A stretch of 64,000 nucleotides of DNA from an uncultured SAR86 cluster bacterium (GTDB lineage Bacteria; Pseudomonadota; Gammaproteobacteria; Magnimaribacterales; AG-339-G14), in contig CACEVU010000004.1 in the NCBI GenBank assembly GCA_902563105.1, positions 57,113 to 121,112 on the forward strand. Reading direction: 5' to 3'. A model generated the notes under the pieces. That model was not told the DNA's origin. It searched no databases and worked only from the letters and a program-made list of their open reading frames with translations. Positions 1 through 7,081 of this stretch are shown piece after piece (the stretch's first letter is position 1; each line of letters opens with the position of its first letter). A program made the position numbers and the translations under genes.

Positions 1-195
1 AACAATTTCTATTTTATCTCCCTCTTTTAAAATGGTTTCTTCCCAATTGGATCTGAATATCAAACTTTCATTTATTTCAATTGCAATATGCTTTGTAGAT
101 ATTTTTAGAGACTGTAAAAAGGAAAAAATGTTGGAGTCTGATGCAACTTCTTTTGAATCACCATTAACAAAGATCTTAATTGGAGTGCCTTCCAA
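1..195 (-). CDS. thiS: Sulfur carrier protein ThiS, 3' end cut by window edge
   Basis: The frame encodes a ubiquitin-fold sulfur carrier of thiamine thiazole synthesis. Visible marks are the start-proximal KIFVNGD strand, the IAIEINESLI segment, the RSNWEETILKEGDKIEIV end and a total length near the usual 66 residues. The C-terminal Gly-Gly that is adenylated and thiocarboxylated lies just beyond base 1. The frame is the same as that of rpoH and follows its TGA stop (199-201) directly. No ATG exists: the candidates are TTG at 195-193 or ATT at 180-178, which sits where relatives have Met. A weak start right after the rpoH stop suggests translational coupling. The family call is firm; the start is not. 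Confidence 0.85.
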   Translation of the reverse strand, partial: MEGTPIKIFVNGDSKEVASDSNIFSFLQSLKISTKHIAIEINESLIFRSNWEETILKEGDKIEIV

Positions 196-198
196 TAT

Positions 199-1050
199 TC
201 AGCTCAGCTTTTCTTTAATAACTTCCATGGCAGATTTTTCAATCTGCCTAATGCGTTCTGCACTTACTCCGTATTTATCGGATAGTTCGTGAAGAGTAGG
301 TTTAATTTCGCTAAGCCAACGATCAGTAAGAATTTCCTTACTTCTTTGGTCTAATTCGGAAATAGCTGAAAGTAATTCTGCGTTGTTATGACTGTTTAAG
401 TCTTCTTTTTCTATAAGTTCGGCTGGATCCATATTTGAATCCGAAATGTAATTAGCCGGACTGTAAGAAGCTTGATCGTCATTGGCGTCAGCTGGCGGAT
501 CGAAGGAAATATCTGATGAACTCATTCTAGATTCCATTTCTTTGACAGATTTTTCATCAACACCAAGCTCAGAAGAAATCATTTTTACATCATCAGGCGA
601 GAGCCAATTGAGTTCTTTTCTTTTACTTCTTAAATTAAAGAAAAGTTTTCTTTGGGCTTTAGTTGTCGCAACTTTAACAATCTTCCAATTTTTTAAGATG
701 TATTCATGGATTTCTGACCTTATCCAATGAATAGCAAAAGAAATCAATCTGACCCCAACTTCTGGATTAAATTTTCTGACAGCTTTCATTAAACCTACGT
801 TACCTTCTTGAATGAGATCGGCTTGTGGAAGTCCATAGCCAGAATATCCCCTTGCAACATGCGCTACAAACCTTAGGTGCGCCATGACTAATTTTCTAGC
901 CGCTTCTAAATCGTTGTTGTAATAAAGCTCTTCAGCAAGTTTTTTCTCTTCCTGAGGAGTCAAAATAGAGATATTTTGGATAGAATTTAAGTACGACTCT
1001 AGGTTTTGTCCTGGAGAAGTAATGTCCATAGGTTGTATTTCGTTACCCAT
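199..1050 (-). CDS. rpoH: RNA polymerase sigma-32 factor RpoH
   Basis: This is the heat-shock sigma factor that directs RNA polymerase to chaperone and protease promoters. The 283-residue length matches E. coli RpoH (284). Region 2 is clear (LRFVAHVARGYSGYGLPQAD followed by LIQEGNVGLMKAV and IHWIRSEIHEYIL), as is the RpoH-box QRKLFFNLR. Region 4 carries LDQRSKEILTDRWL and the helix-turn-helix ELSDKYGVSAERIRQIE. It is followed in the same frame by thiS. No Shine-Dalgarno precedes ATG 1050; a TATAAA lies 10 nt upstream, so the leader may be very short. In E. coli rpoH translation is controlled by an RNA thermometer, and such a short leader would limit a similar device. Confidence 0.97.
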   Translation of the reverse strand: MGNEIQPMDITSPGQNLESYLNSIQNISILTPQEEKKLAEELYYNNDLEAARKLVMAHLRFVAHVARGYSGYGLPQADLIQEGNVGLMKAVRKFNPEVGVRLISFAIHWIRSEIHEYILKNWKIVKVATTKAQRKLFFNLRSKRKELNWLSPDDVKMISSELGVDEKSVKEMESRMSSSDISFDPPADANDDQASYSPANYISDSNMDPAELIEKEDLNSHNNAELLSAISELDQRSKEILTDRWLSEIKPTLHELSDKYGVSAERIRQIEKSAMEVIKEKLS

Positions 1051-1060
1051 AATTGCGAAT

Positions 1061-1066
1061 TTTATA
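1061..1066 (-). promoter_or_regulatory. Possible -10 box of rpoH
   Basis: TATAAA on the minus strand ends 10 nt before the rpoH ATG. The expected start of transcription would be about 4 nt before the codon. No good -35 hexamer is visible at 16-18 nt, and the AT-rich background makes chance matches common. Confidence 0.3.
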
Positions 1067-1119
1067 CCCTTTTTTTACTTTTTATGAAATTTTTTTACTA
1101 AAAAGTTATAAAAATAGTC

Positions 1120-1923
1120 TCAAAGCACCTTTTCTCTAAGAAAGTTTAGTCTATTTTGACTAGAAAACGCATAAAACCCTTTTATAAGTTGATTTTTATT
1201 GAGCTCATACGATATTTCGTTCAAATCCAAATCTAATATATTTCCTCCAAAAGCCTTCAGAATTGCATGTCCTGCGGCAATATCCCAGGAATTTATATTT
1301 CCAAATCTTGGATAAAAATCTGCTTTTCCATCACAAATACTACAGAACTTTAGCGAACTACCCATTTTTAGAATCTTTGATCGTCCAAAATTAGATAATA
1401 CTTTTCTATAAAACTCTCGTTCTCTATCACTGCTATGAGATTTGCTTATCACAATGTTACAAAGTTCGTTTTCTTGATTTTTTAAAGCTAAAGTTTTCGT
1501 GCCTTTTATTTTTACAGGAGACAGGTCACTTCCTCCCAAAAAAATTGTATCTTTAAGGGGCTGGTAGATTCCACCAAATATTGGCAGTTTGTTTTGAATA
1601 AGAGCAATATTTATAGTGAATTCATCACTTCCAGATATAAGTTCCTTGGTGCCGTCAATAGAATCGATTATCCAAACATATTCAGAATCCAGTTTTTTTT
1701 GCCCAGATTCCTCAGAGATTACTGAGAAATCATTCCTAAATTTGTTAAGTTCTTCCTTAATATAAAAATCTATTTTTTTATCTAGAATAGTTAATGGGGA
1801 GTTATCTGGTTTATAAGTTGTTTTAAAGTTAAAGGATTCCAAATTTTCGAAGAATTTTTTTGAGCTTTGAAAAACTTCAATTAGCAATTTAGATAATTGA
1901 GATTGATTAATTCTGTCAGACAT
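1120..1923 (-). CDS. cysQ: 3'(2'),5'-bisphosphate nucleotidase CysQ
   Basis: The protein is an inositol monophosphatase-fold enzyme that hydrolyses PAP or PAPS to AMP or APS, recycling the by-product of sulfate assimilation at the inner membrane. The metal-binding motifs are present: ISEESG, the signature WIIDSIDGTKELISG (family DPIDGTKEF) with the catalytic Asp-Asp pair, and SWDIAAGHAIL near the C-terminus. At 267 residues it is slightly longer than E. coli CysQ (246). It lies 69 nt upstream of rpoH on the same strand. Another inositol-phosphatase family member is possible, but the GTKE motif favours CysQ. Confidence 0.88.
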   Translation of the reverse strand: MSDRINQSQLSKLLIEVFQSSKKFFENLESFNFKTTYKPDNSPLTILDKKIDFYIKEELNKFRNDFSVISEESGQKKLDSEYVWIIDSIDGTKELISGSDEFTINIALIQNKLPIFGGIYQPLKDTIFLGGSDLSPVKIKGTKTLALKNQENELCNIVISKSHSSDREREFYRKVLSNFGRSKILKMGSSLKFCSICDGKADFYPRFGNINSWDIAAGHAILKAFGGNILDLDLNEISYELNKNQLIKGFYAFSSQNRLNFLREKVL

Positions 1924-1979
1924 GATTTTTATAAATCCTATTTATAAATTACAATAGTTTGTTAATTTAAAGATGTATT

Positions 1980-2147
1980 ATGGTGGATAAAGAAGATTTA
2001 TTGAAACAAGCTGAAGATATTCATTCTGGCCTAAAAAGACTTAGTCTAAAAAATAGAAAAGTTGTAATGCCTCATCATAAAGAATTTGAATTAATTGAGG
2101 AACTTGAAGAGCTTTCAATAGATCTCATAGAAAAACTAAAAAAATAA
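1980..2147 (+). CDS. Small hypothetical protein (55 aa)
   Basis: A 55-codon frame starts with ATG at 1980 and ends with TAA at 2145-2147. The product begins MVDKEDLLKQAEDIHSGLKR and is charged, soluble and probably all-helical, with heptad-like leucines in the second half (ELIEELEELSIDLIEKL). It sits 12 nt before the dienoyl-CoA isomerase gene, whose AAGGAG ribosome site lies in the gap, so the two may be co-transcribed. I do not recognise a family. Coding status is inferred from position, clean start and stop, and composition. Confidence 0.5.
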   Translation: MVDKEDLLKQAEDIHSGLKRLSLKNRKVVMPHHKEFELIEELEELSIDLIEKLKK

Positions 2148-2159
2148 AAAGGAGTATCA

Positions 2160-3038
2160 ATGACTAATAAATACACTTGCTTTGACTTAGAAATTAAAAA
2201 CAAAGTTGCATACGTCACTATGTGTCGACCTGACGAATATAACACTATGAATAAGGCTTTTTGGTCTGAATTGCCTCATCTTGTTGAAAAAATATCAGAT
2301 GATGCCAGTGCCAGAGTAATTGTGCTTTCTTCAACAGGAAAGCATTTTTGTGCAGGGATGGACTTATCAAATTTTTCTTTAAGTGATAATCCTACCGAGC
2401 CAAAATCCATTAATACTCATAATGGTATGAAAAAAGAAGCTGGTTTTAGAATAACTCTGGATTTACAACATACTGTATCTTCTCTTGAAAAAGCAAGAAT
2501 TCCAGTTATTTCTGCCGTTCAAGGTGGCTGTATAGGTGGCGGTTTAGACTTAGCAACAGCAACAGATATGAGATTCTGTACAAAAGAGGCTTTCTTTTGT
2601 ATCCAAGAAATTAACATTGGAATGGCAGCAGATGTTGGAACTTTGCAAAGAATTCCAAGATTGATTCCAGAAGGAGTAGTAAGAGAATTAGCCTACACAG
2701 GCAGAAGGTTTTTTGCTGATGAAGCTAAAGCTCATGGCTTGGTAAACAAAGTTTTTGATTCTCATGAAGAAATGATGTCAGCGGTGAAAATTATTGCGGA
2801 AGAAATTGCTTCCAAAGGTCCTTTGGCAGTTGCAGGAACGAAAGAAATTCTTAATTACGGGCGAGATCATACAATTGAAGAATCTCTAAATCATGTTGCT
2901 TTGTGGAATGCTGCAATGGGAATAAGCGATGAGATGTCTGTGGCCTTTGAAGCAAAAGCAAATAAGAAGGACCCAGAGTTTGATGATTTAATTCCTAGAA
3001 CTGGAAAAAAATATCTTGATGGTGGATATCAAGGATAG
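2160..3038 (+). CDS. Crotonase-family delta(3,5)-delta(2,4)-dienoyl-CoA isomerase
   Basis: This is a crotonase-fold enzyme, most like dienoyl-CoA isomerases (ECH1 type), which shift double bonds of 3,5-dienoyl-CoA during beta-oxidation of odd-position unsaturated fatty acids. The oxyanion-hole segments are KHFCAGMDL and GGCIGGGLDLATATDMRF. The acidic residues typical of the isomerases are all present: Asp in GGGLDL, Glu in IQEINIG and Asp in AADVGTLQRIP. Simple hydratases lack the AADVG acid. The 292-residue length fits. The start is fixed by AAGGAG eight bases before ATG 2160. It converges on yaaA with one base between the stops. Confidence 0.85.
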   Translation: MTNKYTCFDLEIKNKVAYVTMCRPDEYNTMNKAFWSELPHLVEKISDDASARVIVLSSTGKHFCAGMDLSNFSLSDNPTEPKSINTHNGMKKEAGFRITLDLQHTVSSLEKARIPVISAVQGGCIGGGLDLATATDMRFCTKEAFFCIQEINIGMAADVGTLQRIPRLIPEGVVRELAYTGRRFFADEAKAHGLVNKVFDSHEEMMSAVKIIAEEIASKGPLAVAGTKEILNYGRDHTIEESLNHVALWNAAMGISDEMSVAFEAKANKKDPEFDDLIPRTGKKYLDGGYQG

Positions 3039-3039
3039 A

Positions 3040-3804
3040 TTATTTTCTTAGAAAAACTGGGCTATCTTCAGTCGAATCTTTTTCGGAATATTTATAACCA
3101 TCTAGATTGAATTTGTAAAGATCGGCCGAAGATTTAGCTCGGTTTTCAATTAAATACTTGGCCATAAGCCCTCTGGCCTTTTTTGCATAAAAACTAATTA
3201 TCTTAAATTGACCGTTTTTAAGGTCTTTAAAGACTGGACTGATAACTCTGCTTTTCAACTTTTCGGTATTTACGGAAGAAAAATATTCGATAGATGCAAG
3301 ATTCACCAAAATAGAAGACGCTTTAAGATCTTTGTTTAAATTATTTGTGATTTCTTCTTTCCAAAAGTCATATAAATCTTTATTTCTTGCAACAGAAATT
3401 TTGGTCCCCATCTCAAGACGATAAGGCGAAATAATATCTAGTGGTTTTAAAACTCCGTAAAGTCCTGAAAGGATCCTGAGATGTTTTTGTGCAAAATTTA
3501 TGTCTTGTTTTGAAAATTTTTCAAACTCCAGTCCTTGATAGACGTCTCCTTTAAAAACAAATCCAGCTTGTTTCGCATGCGCTGAAGGTTTGGTTGCTTG
3601 AGACCAATTCTGAAATCTGTCATGGTTTAAAGCAGAAATTTTATCACTGACTCCCATTAGAGAAGACAACTCAGATTTATTGAGTTTCTTCATAGTAGAC
3701 ACTAAATTTTTAGATTTAGGCAAAAAAGGAGGAACTGAGAAATCCAGTCCCTTTTCAGAAAAAGAATAATCTAACGTCTTAGCTGGAGATAGAACTATAA
3801 TCAT
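3040..3804 (-). CDS. yaaA: Peroxide stress protein YaaA (UPF0246)
   Basis: The protein belongs to the YaaA family, which in E. coli lowers free iron and protects DNA and proteins during hydrogen peroxide stress. The hallmark N-terminus IIVLSPAKTLDY, the LSGLYGVLKPLDIISPYRLEMGT core and the ISFYAKKARGLMA segment are all present. The 254-residue length is normal. A TTTAAT hexamer (3819-3814) lies 9 nt before the ATG and could be a -10 box shared with the divergent TRAP genes. No Shine-Dalgarno is visible. Confidence 0.93.
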   Translation of the reverse strand: MIIVLSPAKTLDYSFSEKGLDFSVPPFLPKSKNLVSTMKKLNKSELSSLMGVSDKISALNHDRFQNWSQATKPSAHAKQAGFVFKGDVYQGLEFEKFSKQDINFAQKHLRILSGLYGVLKPLDIISPYRLEMGTKISVARNKDLYDFWKEEITNNLNKDLKASSILVNLASIEYFSSVNTEKLKSRVISPVFKDLKNGQFKIISFYAKKARGLMAKYLIENRAKSSADLYKFNLDGYKYSEKDSTEDSPVFLRK

Positions 3805-3829
3805 TACACGGTTATTAAATCATATTTCA

Positions 3830-4336
3830 ATGCTCAAAAAAATTACCAAAACCACAGAGAATATACTTAATTTATTTCCTTTCTTTTTCGGAAATATTTC
3901 TTCTTGGCTTATTTTATTAATGATTTTTCTAAGCTCGATGATTGTTATCTTAAGATATGTTTTTGAAATCGGAGTTGTTGCAATGCAAGAATTACTCGTT
4001 TATTCACACGGAATGCTTTTTCTATTTTATGCCGCATTAGCTCTTAAAGACGACGCGCATGTGAGAGTAGACATTTTCTATAGAGAACTGTCGGATAAAA
4101 GAAAAAGAATGATAAATATTTTTGGCAATCTGTTTTTTCTACAACCTTTTGCCTGGGTAATTTTAATATTTTCATTTGAATATGTTTACTTTGCTTGGTC
4201 TATCAATGAAATTTCTCCAGAACCGGGCGGCCTTCCTTTTGTATACCTTTTCAAAACAAGTTTAATTATATTTCCAATTCTTTTGCTCCTTCAGAGCTTT
4301 TCTGAGCTGTCAAAATTGATTTTTAAAGATGATTGA
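3830..4336 (+). CDS. dctQ: TRAP transporter small membrane subunit DctQ
   Basis: This is the four-helix small integral membrane subunit of a tripartite ATP-independent periplasmic transporter. Hydrophobic helices lie near residues 17-37, 50-75, 93-115 and 130-155. The family signature is visible in RYVFEIGVVAMQEL, AALALKDDAHVRVDIFY and the conserved EP-GGLP loop. The length is 168 residues. It overlaps dctM by 8 nt, so the two are translated together. The cognate binding protein is encoded nearby on the opposite strand rather than in this operon. Confidence 0.92.
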   Translation: MLKKITKTTENILNLFPFFFGNISSWLILLMIFLSSMIVILRYVFEIGVVAMQELLVYSHGMLFLFYAALALKDDAHVRVDIFYRELSDKRKRMINIFGNLFFLQPFAWVILIFSFEYVYFAWSINEISPEPGGLPFVYLFKTSLIIFPILLLLQSFSELSKLIFKDD

Positions 4337-5687
4337 TTTTCTGCCACTAATTCTTTTTGCCTTGGTGTGTATCTTTTTACTTTTTGGTTTTCCAGTTGCT
4401 TTTACTTTGGCTGGAGTTTCAATAATTTTTGCATTGATAACAAGTTTTTTTGGTGTGTTTGATTTGTTTCTTCTAGAAACTCTGCCAAATCGTATTTTTG
4501 GCGTGATGACGAACTCTACTTTGATAGCAGTTCCTCTATTTATTTTTATGGGGGTATTATTGGAAAAATCGAAAGTTGCTGAAGAACTTCTGCTTAAAAT
4601 GTCTGACTTTTTTTCTAGTTTTAGAGGCGGGCTTGGTCTTTCAGTAATTTTTGTTGGAGCTTTGCTTGCAGCCAGTACAGGCATTGTTGGAGCAACAGTT
4701 ATAGCGATGGGTTTGATTTCTTTGCCCGCATTTTTAAAACAAGGATATCCTCACGATCTTTCTACTGGCTTAATTTCTGCTACCGGTACTTTGGGACAAA
4801 TCATCCCTCCTTCTATTGCCTTGGTTATTTTAGGAGATGTGTTATCTTCGGCTTATCAACAATCGCAACTTAGCCAAGGTATTTTTACTGCCAAAACAAT
4901 TTCTGTAGGAGATCTCTTCTTAGCAGCTATAGTTCCTGGATTAATGTTGCTTTGTTTTTATGCTTTTTATTTTCTTTTCAAATCAAGAAACTTAGTACTT
5001 ATCTCAAATGATGAGCAAAGCTCAATAGAAGCTATTGATTTGATCAAAGTCATTGCTCCGCCATTTATTTTGATCATAACTGTTCTGGGTAGCATTATTT
5101 TTGGAATTGCTTCTCCAACTGAGGCCTCTGGTTTAGGAGCTTTGGGAGCAATTCTGATTGCAATCCTAAATAATAAATTAAATTTTCAGACTTTAGCAGA
5201 GACTGTAAAACAATCAGCTGCCATAACCTCGATGGTTTTTATTATTTTAATTGGGGCTTCAGTTTTTTCTCTAGTTTTTAGAGGTTTGGGAGGAGAAGAA
5301 CTCATCGAGCAAATATTTAACTCTATTCCAGGAGGTCTTTTCGGTTCAATGGTTTTAGTTATGACTTTAATTTTTTTGTTGGGCTTTATCTTGGATTTCA
5401 TAGAAATAAGTTTTGTCATAGTGCCGATTGTAGGGCCGGTATTGATGGCAATGGGGGCAGATCCAATTTGGCTTGGTATTATGATTGCAATCAATCTTCA
5501 AACTTCTTTCTTAACCCCGCCATTTGGTTTTGCATTGTTTTATCTGAGAGGTGTTGCACCAGAAAATATCAAGACAATTTCCTTATATAAAGGTGTGATT
5601 CCATTTATAGTGATTCAGCTAGGTCTTTTGATTTTATTAGCTATTTTTCCAACAATCGTGACTTCTTTGCCAAGTTATTTGTATTAA
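4329..5687 (+). CDS. dctM: TRAP transporter large permease subunit DctM
   Basis: This is the large permease that drives solute import with a sodium or proton gradient. The protein has 452 residues and about twelve hydrophobic segments. Family motifs include FGFPVAFTLAG at the start, AASTGIVGATVIAMG, the GTLGQIIPPSIALVILG hairpin and LGFILDFIEISFVIVPIVGP. It starts inside the last codons of dctQ. The stop is followed at once by the ATG of a small membrane protein, which suggests a three-gene transcript. Confidence 0.95.
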   Translation: MIDFLPLILFALVCIFLLFGFPVAFTLAGVSIIFALITSFFGVFDLFLLETLPNRIFGVMTNSTLIAVPLFIFMGVLLEKSKVAEELLLKMSDFFSSFRGGLGLSVIFVGALLAASTGIVGATVIAMGLISLPAFLKQGYPHDLSTGLISATGTLGQIIPPSIALVILGDVLSSAYQQSQLSQGIFTAKTISVGDLFLAAIVPGLMLLCFYAFYFLFKSRNLVLISNDEQSSIEAIDLIKVIAPPFILIITVLGSIIFGIASPTEASGLGALGAILIAILNNKLNFQTLAETVKQSAAITSMVFIILIGASVFSLVFRGLGGEELIEQIFNSIPGGLFGSMVLVMTLIFLLGFILDFIEISFVIVPIVGPVLMAMGADPIWLGIMIAINLQTSFLTPPFGFALFYLRGVAPENIKTISLYKGVIPFIVIQLGLLILLAIFPTIVTSLPSYLY

Positions 5688-5975
5688 ATGAAAAATAAAC
5701 ATCTGGTTAACTTGGGATATTTCTTCATATGGGGAGATTTTTTGTTAGTTATATTTTTTATTCATTCTTTGTTTGTGAGTCCAATTAATGTTGAGATGTA
5801 TTTTTCTAAGTATCTGCAGATAGCCTTATATTTATTTAATTGGATTAAAACTTGGGGCGGATTTTTTGATTGGTGGGTGGAGTTAATTTATACCTGGCCA
5901 GCAGCATTAATTTTCTTTATTAGATACTTTGTTTCAACCTCGATAGGTATTTGGTTAGTAAGAAAATATAGTTAG
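5688..5975 (+). CDS. Small tryptophan-rich membrane protein (95 aa), unknown
   Basis: ATG 5688 abuts the dctM stop with no intervening base. The product has two or three hydrophobic helices and seven tryptophans, several in the stretch YLFNWIKTWGGFFDWW. A YFFIWGDFLLVIFFIHSLF helix precedes it. I do not recognise a family. Its last bases overlap the 3' end of the convergent dctP gene by 4 nt. Position suggests an accessory of the TRAP transporter, which is inference only. Confidence 0.6.
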   Translation: MKNKHLVNLGYFFIWGDFLLVIFFIHSLFVSPINVEMYFSKYLQIALYLFNWIKTWGGFFDWWVELIYTWPAALIFFIRYFVSTSIGIWLVRKYS

Positions 5976-7081
5976 TTAAGTTCCCTCATTTCATAAACTG
6001 CTTTTTCTGAAATTTTGTGATATTTGGAAACATTCTTTTTGAAATTTTCTTGAGACTCAAATATCTTTTTTGATAACGAATCTTCAGCAATCAAATCTTC
6101 CAAAAGTTTAGAAGTAATTTCTTTAAATTTTTTCAAAACATCGTCAGGGAGTCTTTTTAGTATCACTCCATGAGTATTGACCAGTGTTTCCAAAGCTTGA
6201 TTGTTCCTAGCAGTGTATTCATCCAACATATCCTGATTCACTGCCCTACTTGCAGTTCTTAATATTTCTTGAAGATCAGAAGGTAAAGAAGCAAAAGCTT
6301 CTTTATTGATAATTACTTCTAAAGTGGGACCAGGTTCATGCCACCCTGGATAGTAATAATATTTTGCTGCTTGGTGTAATCCAAAAGTCTGATCATTATA
6401 TGGCCCAATCCATTCAGCAGCGTCTATAACTCCTGTTTGGAGATTCGTGAAGATTTCGCTACCAGGCATTAAGACTGCCTCCCCGCCTGCCTCTGTCCAA
6501 ACTTTTCCAGCCAAGCCTGGAATTCTCATTCTGGTTCCTTTGATGTCCTCAAGAGAATTTATTTCTTTATTAAACCAGCCTGCCATTTGCACGCCAGTAT
6601 TACCGCCTGCCAGAGGAATCAAATTGAATTTATCATAAGCTTCCTCCCAAAGTTCTAATCCACCTCCATAATGAAGCCAAGCATTCATCTCCTGGGCGTT
6701 TAAGCCAAAGGGCAAAGCGGTAAAAAATTGTGCCGAAGGGGATTTTCCAATCCAGTAATAAGATGCTCCATGACCAATCTCAACTGTGCCTCGAGAAACA
6801 GTATCAAAAACCTCTAAAGCAGGAACGAGCTCTCCACTGCCATAAACTTTTATTTGCAGTCTACCTGCTGACATTTTGTTTACTAATTTTGAAAGATTTT
6901 CAGCTCCCAACCCTACCCCAGGGTAATTTTTTGGCCAAGTGGTTACCATTCGCCAAGTGAATGTCTTTTCGGATTCTTTAAATACTGTATTTGCTTCTTC
7001 TTGCTCACATGCGATGAAGAAAATTAATACAAAAATTAAAACTAAACTTTTTTTAAATTTGCGAAACTTAAAACCAGCCAT
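5972..7081 (-). CDS. dctP: TRAP transporter substrate-binding lipoprotein (TakP-like DctP)
   Basis: This is the solute receptor of the TRAP system. A lysine-rich n-region, a hydrophobic core and Cys25 in FFIAC form a lipoprotein signal. The mature protein resembles the TakP subgroup that binds 2-oxo acids: WRMVTTWPKNYPG, GNTGVQMAGWF, GTRMRIPGLAGKV and the ligand segment DAAEWIGPYNDQTFG with its Glu-Trp pair are present. The length is 369 residues. Its ATG lies 40 nt inside the 3' end of uvrD, and no later start would keep the signal peptide. A 2-oxo acid or related carboxylate is the likely ligand. Confidence 0.9.
   Translation of the reverse strand: MAGFKFRKFKKSLVLIFVLIFFIACEQEEANTVFKESEKTFTWRMVTTWPKNYPGVGLGAENLSKLVNKMSAGRLQIKVYGSGELVPALEVFDTVSRGTVEIGHGASYYWIGKSPSAQFFTALPFGLNAQEMNAWLHYGGGLELWEEAYDKFNLIPLAGGNTGVQMAGWFNKEINSLEDIKGTRMRIPGLAGKVWTEAGGEAVLMPGSEIFTNLQTGVIDAAEWIGPYNDQTFGLHQAAKYYYYPGWHEPGPTLEVIINKEAFASLPSDLQEILRTASRAVNQDMLDEYTARNNQALETLVNTHGVILKRLPDDVLKKFKEITSKLLEDLIAEDSLSKKIFESQENFKKNVSKYHKISEKAVYEMRELN

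Noticed and set aside
32..292. Plus-strand open frame of 86 codons at the left edge
   Set aside because: It is antisense to thiS and the end of rpoH, both of which are clearly recognisable proteins.
4310..4684. Minus-strand frame of 124 codons
   Set aside because: It lies opposite dctM; its Lys/Thr/Pro-rich translation is a shadow of membrane-protein codons.
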